The notes under the pieces were generated by a model. The model had not been told where the DNA came from, made no database searches, and saw only the letters and a program-made list of their open reading frames with translations. The position numbers were made by a program, and so were the translations under genes. From NCBI GenBank assembly GCA_016220085.1, contig JACRIN010000025.1:1-64000 (forward strand): DNA of 64,000 nt, written 5' to 3'. Of the stretch, positions 28,488-36,786 are shown piece after piece. How positions within the stretch are numbered: position 1 is the first letter of the stretch; every line of letters starts with the position of its first letter. The stretch comes from Planctomycetota bacterium (GTDB lineage Bacteria; Planctomycetota; UBA1135; GCA-002686595).

Positions 28488-29774
28488 ATGACTGCCCAGA
28501 GCTCCGTCAATCGTCGTCACTTCGTTCAAGGCACCGCGGCGTTCACCGCCGCCGCGCTCGCGTCCGGCGCGTTCGCACGCGCGGCGGCGCCGAACCGCGT
28601 GTCGAAGCTGCGCTACGGCGTGATCGGCTGCGGCGGGCGCGGAACCGGCGCCGCGCTCAACGCGCTCGAGGCGTCGCCCGACGTCGAGATCGTCGCGCTC
28701 GCCGACGTCGTCGCCGATCGGCTCGCGGGGGCGAAGCAGAGCCTCGCGGAGCTCGAAGGCGACCTGTCGAAGCGCGTCAAGGTCGACGCGAAGCACTGCT
28801 TCGTCGGTTTCGAGGCGTACCAAGAGCTCTGCGCGCTCGATCTCGACGTCGTGATCCTCGCGACCGCGCCGGGGTTCCGGCCGATCCACCTCGCGGCGGC
28901 GATCGCGGCGGGCAAGCACGCGTTCATGGAGAAGCCCGCGGGCGTCGATCCGACCGGCGTGCGCTCGGTGCTCGCGTCGGCGAAGCTCGCGCGCGAGAAG
29001 AAGCTCTCGATCGTCGCCGGCACGCAGCGCCGCCACGAACAGTGCTACCGCGAAGCGATGGCGCGCGTGCAGGCCGGCGCGATCGGCGAGATCACGCACG
29101 CGAACTGTTACTGGAACCAGGGCAGCCTCTGGGTGAAGCAGCGCGAGCAAGGCTGGAGCGACACCGAGTGGCAGGTGCGCAACTGGCTCTATTTCGCGTG
29201 GCTCTCCGGCGACCACATCTGCGAACAGCACGTCCACAACCTCGACGTGTGCAACTGGGCGATCGGCTCGCACCCGCTGCGCGCGACCGGCATGGGCGGC
29301 CGCCAGGTCCGCGTCGCACCGGAGTACGGCAACATCTTCGATCACTTCGCGATCGACTACGAGTACGCGAACGGCGTGCGCGTCTCGAGCTACTGCCGCC
29401 AGATCGACGGCTGCGCGGGCCGCGTCGAGGAGATCGTCCACGGCACCGAGGGCGTGCTCTACACCGCCTCGAATCGCGCCGAAATCGTCGGCAAGCAGCC
29501 GTGGAAGTTCACCGGCGAGCAACCGAACCCCTACGTGCAGGAACACGCCGATCTGATCGCCGCGATCCAGAGCGGCACGCCCGTCGACGAGGCGACCGCG
29601 GTCGCCGAGTCGACGCTGACCGCGGTGATGGGGCGCATGTCGGCTTACACCGGCAAGGAGCTCTCGTGGGAGCAAGCGCTCGCCTCGAAGCTCGACCTGG
29701 TGCCCGCGCGCTGCACGATGGGACCGCTCGCGATCGAGCCCGTCGCGGTGCCCGGCAAGACGCCGTTCGTCTGA
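28488..29774 (+). CDS. Tat-exported Gfo/Idh/MocA oxidoreductase (pair 2)
   Basis: This is a 428-residue paralogue of the product of 26089. It has the Tat motif VNRRHFVQGTAAF, the Rossmann motif GVIGCGGRGTGAAL, the EKP motif HAFMEKPAGVDP and the same downstream signature, WLSGDHICEQHVHNLDVCNWA. The two proteins share the RQIDGC and YCR-type stretch near residue 300, so they arose from one ancestor. It starts a second oxidoreductase-isomerase pair after the long inverted repeat. AGGA lies 6 nt before the ATG. The substrate is not determinable; the following mutarotase points to a 6-deoxy sugar as one option. Confidence 0.85.
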   Translation: MTAQSSVNRRHFVQGTAAFTAAALASGAFARAAAPNRVSKLRYGVIGCGGRGTGAALNALEASPDVEIVALADVVADRLAGAKQSLAELEGDLSKRVKVDAKHCFVGFEAYQELCALDLDVVILATAPGFRPIHLAAAIAAGKHAFMEKPAGVDPTGVRSVLASAKLAREKKLSIVAGTQRRHEQCYREAMARVQAGAIGEITHANCYWNQGSLWVKQREQGWSDTEWQVRNWLYFAWLSGDHICEQHVHNLDVCNWAIGSHPLRATGMGGRQVRVAPEYGNIFDHFAIDYEYANGVRVSSYCRQIDGCAGRVEEIVHGTEGVLYTASNRAEIVGKQPWKFTGEQPNPYVQEHADLIAAIQSGTPVDEATAVAESTLTAVMGRMSAYTGKELSWEQALASKLDLVPARCTMGPLAIEPVAVPGKTPFV

Positions 29775-29804
29775 TCCCGATCCACCCTTCTGCCAGGAGT
29801 CGCC

Positions 29805-30686
29805 ATGCAACGTCGCCAGTTCCTCGGAGCTTCGCTCGCCGCGGCGGCCGCCGCGGTTTCCGTCTCGTCGTCGCCCGTCGCCGCGCAGGCAACCGCCGGC
29901 GCGCAAGCCGTCGCGACGCCGAAGAAGCGTCTCGGTCGCATCCGCCAATCCGCGTCGCGCTGGTGCTACGGCGGGATGACGCTCGACGAGCTCTGCACCG
30001 AGGTCGCCGCGCTCGGCGGCGTCGCGATCGATCTGCTCGACGAGCACGAGTGGGCGGTGCCGGCGAAGTACGGACTGACGTGCTCGATGTGCAACGGACC
30101 CGGCGGCATCGGCAAGGGTTGGAACCGTGTCGAGCATCACGACGAGCTCGTCCGGAAGGGCGAGCCGATGCTCGTGAAGGCGGGCGAGCTGAAGCTCCCG
30201 AACCTGATCGTGTTCACCGGCAACCGCGCGGGGATCAGCGATGCCGACGGCATCCGCAACTGCGTCACCGGCCTGAAGCGCCTGACGCCGCTCGCGGAAA
30301 AGCTCGGCGTCACGCTGCACCTCGAATACCTGAACAGCCGCCACGACCACGGCGACTACCACTTCGATCACACCGCGCTCGGCGTCGAGATCTGCAAGCA
30401 GGTCGGCTCGCCGCGGCTCAAGCTGCTCTACGACCTGTATCACGTGCAGATCATGGAGGGCGACCTGATCAACCGCTTGCGCGAGAACAAGCAGTGGATC
30501 GGTCACTACCACACCGGCGGAGTCCCGGGACGCAACGAGATCGACGACGGCCAGGAGATCAACTATCGCGCAGTGATGAAGGCGATCGTCGACACCGGCT
30601 ACACCGGTTTCGTCGCGCACGAGTTCATCCCGACGCGCGATCCGAAGACGTCGCTCGCCGAGGCGATGGACATCTGCGACGTATGA
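29805..30686 (+). CDS. Exported hydroxypyruvate-isomerase-like TIM-barrel protein (pair 2)
   Basis: This is a 293-residue protein with a Tat-like start MQRRQFLGASLAAAAAAVS and a cut site near PVAAQ. The barrel resembles hydroxypyruvate isomerase (Hyi): LHLEYLNSRHDHGDYHF corresponds to the EPLN loop, KLLYDLYHVQIMEGD to the DxYHxQ metal site, and GHYHTGGVPGRNEID to the later histidine motif. True Hyi is cytosolic; exported relatives in planctomycetes are uncharacterised. AGGAG lies 5 nt before the ATG. It overlaps the mutarotase gene by ATGA, so the two are translationally coupled. Confidence 0.82.
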   Translation: MQRRQFLGASLAAAAAAVSVSSSPVAAQATAGAQAVATPKKRLGRIRQSASRWCYGGMTLDELCTEVAALGGVAIDLLDEHEWAVPAKYGLTCSMCNGPGGIGKGWNRVEHHDELVRKGEPMLVKAGELKLPNLIVFTGNRAGISDADGIRNCVTGLKRLTPLAEKLGVTLHLEYLNSRHDHGDYHFDHTALGVEICKQVGSPRLKLLYDLYHVQIMEGDLINRLRENKQWIGHYHTGGVPGRNEIDDGQEINYRAVMKAIVDTGYTGFVAHEFIPTRDPKTSLAEAMDICDV

Positions 30687-31021
30687 AGCGCTACGGGTCG
30701 GTGATCCGGCTCCGCGAGGAGAAGGTCGAGGAGTACAAGCGTCTGCACGCCGCCGCGTGGCCCGGCGTGCTCGCGCAGATCCGCGCCTGCAACCTCCGGA
30801 ACTACTCGATCTTCCTGCGGCGTCTCGACGACGGCAGACATTACCTCTTCAGCTACTTCGAGTACGTCGGCATCGACTTCGACGCCGACCGCGCGAAGCT
30901 GGCCGCCGATCCGACGACCCGCGAGTGGTGGAGTCACACCGATCCTTGCCAGGAGCCGCTCGCGACGCGCGCGGACGGCGAATGGTGGTCGCCGATGGAA
31001 GAAGTCTTTCACCACGACTGA
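30683..31021 (+). CDS. rhaM: L-rhamnose mutarotase family protein (DUF718)
   Basis: This 112-residue protein is of the RhaM/DUF718 family, ferredoxin-like dimers that speed up interconversion of alpha and beta anomers of 6-deoxy hexoses. Conserved parts are KRYGSVIRLREEKVEEYKRLH, AAWPGVL, NYSIFLRRL, YFEYVGID and TDPCQEPL, with the histidine and tryptophans in their usual places. It has no signal peptide, unlike the genes before it, so it acts in the cytoplasm. L-Rhamnose is the textbook substrate. With alpha-L-fucosidases and an L-fucose locus in the same window, L-fucose is also plausible. Start and stop of neighbours overlap as ATGA at 30683-30686. Confidence 0.85.
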   Translation: MKRYGSVIRLREEKVEEYKRLHAAAWPGVLAQIRACNLRNYSIFLRRLDDGRHYLFSYFEYVGIDFDADRAKLAADPTTREWWSHTDPCQEPLATRADGEWWSPMEEVFHHD

Positions 31022-31057
31022 TCCCGCAGATCCAAGAGTCCGAAAGTCACGAATCCG

Positions 31058-31825
31058 ATGAAGCTCTCCCTGCTCCTCCTCGTCGCCGCGCTCGGCGCCT
31101 GCGCTCGAACCCAGACCGTCCAAGAGCCGCCCAAGGCGATCGAAGGCGTTCCGCTGCACAGCGCGTTGCTGCCGGCCGAACGGCTCGGCGAAGGCTGGTG
31201 GAAGGAGCGCTTCGAGGCCTCGGCGAAGCGCGTCGCCGCCGGCAACAGCGCGGTCGTGTTCCTCGGCGATTCGATCACGCAGGGCTGGGAGGGCGAAGGC
31301 CGCGACGCGTGGCAGAGTCACTTCGCGCGGTACGAGCCGATCAACCTCGGCTTCAGCGGCGACCGGACGCAGCACGTGCTCTGGCGCCTCGAACGGTACG
31401 ACTTCGGCGCGCTCGCGACGCCCGCCGCCGGTTCGCTCGCGGCGAAGTGCGTCGTCGTGATGATCGGCACCAACAACTCGAACGGCGCCGACCACACCGC
31501 CGAGGAGATCGCCGACGGAGTGACCGCGATCGTCCACGTGCTGCGCGCAAAGCTGCCGAAGGCGAAGGTGCTCTTGCTCGCGGTGTTCCCGCGCGGCGAG
31601 CAACCGAACGCGCAGCGCGAGAAGAACGCGAAAGCGAGCGAGCTCTTCTCGAAGTGCGCCGACGGCAAGCACGTCGTGTACCTCGACCTCGGCCCGAAGT
31701 TCCTCGCGGAGAACGGCGTGCTGCCGAAGGAGACGATGCCCGACTTCCTGCACCTGTCGCCCGCGGGCTACGAGATCTGGGCGAACGCGATCGACGCAAA
31801 GCTGAAGGCGCTGGTCGGCTCCTGA
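31058..31825 (+). CDS. SGNH/GDSL-family hydrolase lipoprotein
   Basis: This is a 255-residue lipoprotein with signal MKLSLLLLVAALGAC and Cys15. The SGNH blocks are all present: GDSITQGW (Ser72 nucleophile), GFSGDRTQHVLWRL (block II Gly), MIGTNNSN (block III Asn) and DFLHLSPAGYEIW (block V Asp and His). It is close to the platelet-activating-factor acetylhydrolase-like branch, which in bacteria often removes acetyl groups from polysaccharides or sialic acids. Here it ends a sugar-modifying gene set, so deacetylation of a glycan outside the cell is a fair guess. It converges with the M60-like gene; the stops are 1 nt apart. Confidence 0.85.
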   Translation: MKLSLLLLVAALGACARTQTVQEPPKAIEGVPLHSALLPAERLGEGWWKERFEASAKRVAAGNSAVVFLGDSITQGWEGEGRDAWQSHFARYEPINLGFSGDRTQHVLWRLERYDFGALATPAAGSLAAKCVVVMIGTNNSNGADHTAEEIADGVTAIVHVLRAKLPKAKVLLLAVFPRGEQPNAQREKNAKASELFSKCADGKHVVYLDLGPKFLAENGVLPKETMPDFLHLSPAGYEIWANAIDAKLKALVGS

Positions 31826-31826
31826 T

Positions 31827-34082
31827 TCACTTCGTCGGCCAGCTCGCCGGCATCCAGTCGTCGAGGTCCGCGACCTGCTTGCGCGCCTCCGCCGAGACCG
31901 GAACGCCCCAGGCCTGGAAGTAGGGCCCGAGGTCCTTCCCGACGGCGCGCGAGAGGCGCACCATCCACTGGTCGCGCTTGTCGGCCTCGGTCTTCGGCCG
32001 CTCGGCGTCCGGGAGCGCCGCGTACTCCGCGAAGACCGCGCGGAAAGGCTCCCAGCCGAACTCCGCTTGCACCAGCAGATACGTCTGCAGCGCGAGAAAC
32101 GGATCCTCCTTCCATTCCTCGAAGCGCGCGCCGCGCTCCAGGTAGGCGGCGATCGACGGCGGCGAGCTCACCGCGTCGTGCCCGCGGCGTCCGGGCGCGA
32201 GCTTGCACGTCTTCTCGATCGAATACACCGAGAACAGGTTGTTGGTGACTTCGCCGGTGCCCTCGAACGTCCAGTCGTCGACCTGGAGGTTGTGGCCGAG
32301 CTCGTGGACGAAGCCCCAGATCTCCTCGCCGGTCTCGAGCCGCGCGCGGTCGACGACGACCTCGGCGACGTCGAGGTGCGCCATGATCGGATAGCCGGAG
32401 TGCATGTAGCCGCCGGCGATCTGTCGATCGAGCACGAAGCGCTCCGGCCGCGGCCGCGCGGCGGAGATGCCGGCGAGCTCGGCCTCCGCATCGAGCACGC
32501 GATCCCAGAACACCATCAACGACTTCGGATCGTCGAGCTCGCGCACGACGCGCGAGGGGACGGTGATCACGAGCTTCGAACTCGCGAGCTCCGCCCACGG
32601 CCCCGGCCGACGCCGCTGCGTGCGCCATTCGTCGTTGCCGGTCTCGCCGAGCACGTAGAGCGGCGCCTGGATCGCGCCGCGAATCACCAAGCGCACGCGT
32701 CCGACGCGCTTGCCCTCGGGCGCGACGACGTACACGAGCCCGCCGAACGGATTGGCGGCGGTCGTGCTCTCGGCGGCGAGCGCGAACTCGCGCGTGATCG
32801 CGGGCATGCGGCGCCACGCGTCGTGATCCCAGAGCTCGTCTTGGTGCGCGCCGAGGCGCACGCGGAGTCCGGCGGCGGTGACCTCGCTCGGCAACTGGAC
32901 GACGATGCGCGCGCCCGGATTCGCCCAGAGACCGGTCGAGTGCCAGCCGGGCACGTTCAAGTCGAGCTCGAGCGACTGCAGCGTGCTCTCCGCGGTGACC
33001 GAGCCCGGAAAATCCGCCGCGGACGCATGCGGGCGCGTCGAATCGGGCGGCACGCGCGAGAGTTGGATCCACTGCGCGGACGCGAGCGCGCGGAGCAACG
33101 GCTTGTCGGGCCCGAGCGGCTTCGCTTCGGAGGCGACGAGCTCGCGATCGCGCTCCTTGACGAGCCGCGCGAGGCGATCGCCGAACGGCGTCGCGACGTC
33201 GGGCAGCGCGCGCGCCGCGAAACCGACGGTGAACGACGCTCGAGCGAGCTCTTCCGCTTTCGCGCGCGGCTTGCCGGCGTTGGCGATCAGGAGATCGAGC
33301 GCGCTGTCGCCGTTCAGCAGCGCCAGCGGCTCGCCGTCGATCGCGAAGCCGCGCGCGTGCGTGCGCTCGAGGTAACCGAGCGTGAAGGCGAGCCCGTGCT
33401 TCGCGAGCCAGATCTGGATCGGCTGCGCGCCGAGCGATTCGTCGGCGTGGAGCTGCTGCCAACCCCAACCGGTGTCGCAGCCGAGCAGGCCGCCGCCGCG
33501 CTCGACGAACGCCTGGAGGCTCGCCATGTCGGCGTCGGAGAGGCCGAGCAGGGTCGTCGCGACGACGTCGACCTCGTCGAGCTTCGCGAACGCGCCGCGC
33601 CCGTCGAGCTCGCGCGGCGTGAAGCCCGCGAGCCGGACAGCTCCCGACCAACCGCCGGTGACGCCGATGCGCGGACGCTCGGCCTTCGGCGCGAGCCAGT
33701 GGATCGCGTTGCGCACGAAGAGCGTCGTGTCGCCTTCGCGCAGCGCGTCGGTCGACGCGTAGCCCGAGTGCGCGAGCAGGAGCACGCGTCCGCTGGCGAC
33801 GCGGGCGGCGGCGGCGGCGGACGCGCGGTGCTCGCCGTCGACGCGCCCGGCGACGACGGTGAACGCTCGCTCGTCGAAGACCGCGATCGGCCCGGGCACG
33901 CCGGGCGCCGCGATCGTGTGCACGCCGTCGAGCAGCGCGTCGAGATCGCCGCGCTCTTGCGCGACGGTGGGGGCGGCCAACGTCGCGAGCGCAGCCAGTG
34001 TGAACGGCGCGAACGCGCCGACTCTCGACACGGCGACACCGCTCGCGGCGACGCTCGCGAGCCAAGCTCTGCGGATGCTCAC
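31827..34082 (-). CDS. Secreted M60-like (enhancin-family) metallopeptidase, TCAF-like layout
   Basis: This is a 751-residue exported protein. The GTG at 34082 places a signal peptide (LASVAASGVAV...PTVAQ) at the N-terminus. Residues about 50-260 form a glutamine-amidotransferase-like alpha/beta domain (RVLLLAHSGYAS, GGGLLGCDTGWGW). The C-terminal part is a peptidase M60 domain with the zinc motif HELGHNLQ at 593-600 and the following Glu in FEGTGEVTNN. This order of domains resembles animal TCAF (FAM115) proteins. Bacterial M60 enzymes cut mucin-type O-glycoproteins. Open sequence upstream of the GTG overlaps the sigma-factor gene and is not counted. The gene lies 65 nt after a tandem pair of sigma-factor genes on the same strand. 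Confidence 0.82.
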   Translation of the reverse strand: MSIRRAWLASVAASGVAVSRVGAFAPFTLAALATLAAPTVAQERGDLDALLDGVHTIAAPGVPGPIAVFDERAFTVVAGRVDGEHRASAAAAARVASGRVLLLAHSGYASTDALREGDTTLFVRNAIHWLAPKAERPRIGVTGGWSGAVRLAGFTPRELDGRGAFAKLDEVDVVATTLLGLSDADMASLQAFVERGGGLLGCDTGWGWQQLHADESLGAQPIQIWLAKHGLAFTLGYLERTHARGFAIDGEPLALLNGDSALDLLIANAGKPRAKAEELARASFTVGFAARALPDVATPFGDRLARLVKERDRELVASEAKPLGPDKPLLRALASAQWIQLSRVPPDSTRPHASAADFPGSVTAESTLQSLELDLNVPGWHSTGLWANPGARIVVQLPSEVTAAGLRVRLGAHQDELWDHDAWRRMPAITREFALAAESTTAANPFGGLVYVVAPEGKRVGRVRLVIRGAIQAPLYVLGETGNDEWRTQRRRPGPWAELASSKLVITVPSRVVRELDDPKSLMVFWDRVLDAEAELAGISAARPRPERFVLDRQIAGGYMHSGYPIMAHLDVAEVVVDRARLETGEEIWGFVHELGHNLQVDDWTFEGTGEVTNNLFSVYSIEKTCKLAPGRRGHDAVSSPPSIAAYLERGARFEEWKEDPFLALQTYLLVQAEFGWEPFRAVFAEYAALPDAERPKTEADKRDQWMVRLSRAVGKDLGPYFQAWGVPVSAEARKQVADLDDWMPASWPTK

Positions 34083-34147
34083 ACGTTTGAGCCTAGCGCC
34101 CGCCGCGCGCGACGCGACTGTCCGGTTCGTCAGTCGCGCTCGATCGC

Positions 34148-36697
34148 CTACTTCCGGATCACGTTGACCTTGCCGGCCTCGAGCTCGACCGGGATCGTCA
34201 GCAGCACGTCGCCGTTCGACTGCACGACCAGAGCGCTCGCGGTGTCGCACACCGGAAAGACGCCGGTGCGCCGTGTGTCGTCGAAGCGTGCCTGCACGGC
34301 GAGTCCGAGGAGTGTTCGTTCGAGCTGGCGACCGCGGACGTCGACCGGGACGACGTCCATGTCCATCGGTTCTAGCCCAGGTCCGCACGCGGCTTCCGAG
34401 AGCTCGACTCGCACGAAAGCGACGCGCGGAAGGACGATCTCGACGTTCTCCCGGTCCGTCACGTTCGCCAGAGACTTGCGGCCCGCGAACCAACGTGCCG
34501 ACGGAGGCTCCGCGCGAAGGCTGCGGAGTTCGAGTCCGACGCCGTTCAGTTCGAAGCGGCCGTCCGAGTCCGTGAGCACCGGCCGCGACGCGCCGATGCC
34601 GTACAGCGTGGCCGCCTCGAAGCGCTCGAGCCAGTCTGGCGCTGTGGCGTCGAGCGTCACGAGCGCACCCGCGATCGGGGCGCCCGAGGAGTCGACGACG
34701 CGGCCGGCGACGCGTCCCTCCGAGTTCGTCGTGTCGATCACGAGCTCGACGCCGCTCGACCCCGCTTGGACCGGCTCGGAGAGCGCCCAACGCTGCCGCT
34801 GCCGGTCGAACGCGACGACGCGGTAGGCGCGCGGCTGGAGCTCGCGGAGCTCGAAGCCGCCTGCAGCGTCCACGTCGACGTGCGTCCATGGGGTGCGACC
34901 GGCGGCGAGCTGCTCCCAAGTGCAATCGCCTGAAGCGTCCAAGTAACCCTCGCCCATCCTCGTCACGCCCCAAGGTGTACCGTCGAGCACATCGACCCAC
35001 GCATCGGTGAGCGGACGTCCCTGCTCGTCGACGACGCGGCCACGCAACTTGGGAGCCGGGCGATCGAGTCGCACGACGAGCGGCTCCGGCCAGCTCGCGG
35101 CGAGCGTCGAATCGCCGGTCGGAGTCAACGTCACCAGCTCGCGGCCGCTCGCTCCCGCCGTGATCACCATGTCCGGCTGTCCGCGGAACAACGGGAACTC
35201 GAAAGCGCCGCGCGCGTCGCTGCGCACTTGCGGGAAGACGCGCATCGAGCGGCCCGGCGGTCGCTGCTTCGGCACGAGCATCAGGAACGCGCCCTCGATC
35301 GGCTGCTCGCGCTCGTCGACGACGACTCCGTGGAGCACGAACGCGGGCGCATCGTCGTAGGCGAAGACGATGCGGCCACTATTCGCGCGCAGGTCGCCGA
35401 GGGTGGCGTGGAACACGATGGAGCTCCCGCGCCGCGTCGCGCGGACGCCGAGGTCATGCACGAGCGGTGCATCGTCGAAGCGGTAGGACCCGTCGGCCGC
35501 GCTCACCGTCGCCCGCGCGATCGACGGCAGATCATGCGTCGGCACCGGGAGGGTTCGGAGGCCTCGGAGCTGACCGAACTCGACGCGCACGCCTCCGAGC
35601 GGTACGCCGTCCGAGTCGACGACGACGCCGAATAGTGGTTCGCGTGCGGCCACACAGACGACGCGGTCGCACGGGAGAGCGAGCGGGCCGATCGGCGCGG
35701 CGCCGAGCGTGAACCACCGCTCGCCGAGCGCGCGCAGCGAGCCCGAGACCGCCGGCTCGACGAACTCGAAGCGCCCGTCGGCGCCGCTCGTCGCGACGAG
35801 ACGCGCGCTTGCGTCGAGCTCGCCTTCCGCGACGAAGCCGACTTCGACATCGGCGACCGACTTCCCGTCGGCGTCGAGCACGAGGCCGGCGAGCTTCGTG
35901 CTCGGCGCGCTCTCGGGTGTGGCGGGTTCCGCAGTCGGTGCGACGACCTCCGCGCGCTGCTCGTGCGCACTTGACGGCTCCGCCGCGGCGAAATCACCCT
36001 TCGGCGCCTCGAGCGGCGTGCTCGCGCGCGTGTCGCTCGACGGCGACCCCACGTTCGAGCTCCACGCGTTCCAACTCCACCACGCGAGCAGCAACACCGC
36101 CGTCGCGGCACCGATCTTCGTCACCGTCTTCACGATCGCGAGCTCCATCCAGGGGACTTCCATGGGATGGACCCACGCCGCCGTCGCCGCCAGCCACTTC
36201 TCGCGCCCGCCGCGTCGATCGAGCCGCTCGCGCAGGCGCGACCGCGCGCGTGCGAGCCGCGATTCGACCGTCGCGAGCGGCACGCCGAGTCGCTCCGCGA
36301 TCGCGCGCGGCTCGAGCGCGTCGAAGTAGCGCAGGCGCACGACCGTGCGAAACGGCTCGTCGAGCTCGCGCACTTCGTCCACCAGCGCGGCGACCAGCTC
36401 GAGCCGCTCGAGCGACTCGTCCGCTTCGACCGCCTCATCGCGCGCCGCGGTCCGCTCGCGAGCGCGCCGCCGCACGCTGCGCCGATGGCGATCGACGGCG
36501 AGCCTGCGGACGACCGCGCGCAACCAGTGCGGCAGGATCGCCGGCTCCGGCCGACGCTCGAGCGCCGCGGTGAACGCCTCTTGGACGACGTCCTCGGCGG
36601 CGTGCGTGTCACCGAGCAGCGCCGCCGCGAGCCGGCGCAGCGCGTCGCGCTGACCGGCGAACTCGCCCGCGGCGTCGATGGGCTGCATGGGTTCCAT
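34148..36697 (-). CDS. Transmembrane ECF sigma factor with carboxypeptidase-regulatory-like repeats (copy 1)
   Basis: This 849-residue protein joins an ECF sigma factor to an external region. Sigma-2 (AALLGDTHAAEDVVQEAFTA, about 25-45) and sigma-4 (RAIAERLGVPLATVESRLAR, about 131-150) occupy the first 160 residues. One membrane helix lies at about 194-210 (IGAATAVLLLAWWSW). After a Ser-, Pro- and Glu-rich linker there are about five carboxypeptidase-D regulatory-like beta repeats, each with a VxGxVxDxxGxPxxGAxV-like core. Residues 1-213 align without gaps to copy 2. The start is ATG 36697 by that alignment; a second in-frame ATG nine bases later (36688) has the better spaced GAGG. No separate anti-sigma gene is adjacent. 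The protein would have to be cut to release the sigma part, which is inference. Confidence 0.85.
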   Translation of the reverse strand: MEPMQPIDAAGEFAGQRDALRRLAAALLGDTHAAEDVVQEAFTAALERRPEPAILPHWLRAVVRRLAVDRHRRSVRRRARERTAARDEAVEADESLERLELVAALVDEVRELDEPFRTVVRLRYFDALEPRAIAERLGVPLATVESRLARARSRLRERLDRRGGREKWLAATAAWVHPMEVPWMELAIVKTVTKIGAATAVLLLAWWSWNAWSSNVGSPSSDTRASTPLEAPKGDFAAAEPSSAHEQRAEVVAPTAEPATPESAPSTKLAGLVLDADGKSVADVEVGFVAEGELDASARLVATSGADGRFEFVEPAVSGSLRALGERWFTLGAAPIGPLALPCDRVVCVAAREPLFGVVVDSDGVPLGGVRVEFGQLRGLRTLPVPTHDLPSIARATVSAADGSYRFDDAPLVHDLGVRATRRGSSIVFHATLGDLRANSGRIVFAYDDAPAFVLHGVVVDEREQPIEGAFLMLVPKQRPPGRSMRVFPQVRSDARGAFEFPLFRGQPDMVITAGASGRELVTLTPTGDSTLAASWPEPLVVRLDRPAPKLRGRVVDEQGRPLTDAWVDVLDGTPWGVTRMGEGYLDASGDCTWEQLAAGRTPWTHVDVDAAGGFELRELQPRAYRVVAFDRQRQRWALSEPVQAGSSGVELVIDTTNSEGRVAGRVVDSSGAPIAGALVTLDATAPDWLERFEAATLYGIGASRPVLTDSDGRFELNGVGLELRSLRAEPPSARWFAGRKSLANVTDRENVEIVLPRVAFVRVELSEAACGPGLEPMDMDVVPVDVRGRQLERTLLGLAVQARFDDTRRTGVFPVCDTASALVVQSNGDVLLTIPVELEAGKVNVIRK

Positions 36698-36786
36698 CCT
36701 CGTCTGCCCCGGAATCGCCGCAAGCCCGAACGCCATGCCCGCAATCTCCGAAAACCGGCGCCGCGGCCCGGCGCGCTCGACGCGGG

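Noticed and set aside
34083-35000. N-terminal extension of the M60-like peptidase
   Set aside because: It overlaps the sigma-factor gene and would bury the signal peptide that begins at GTG 34082.
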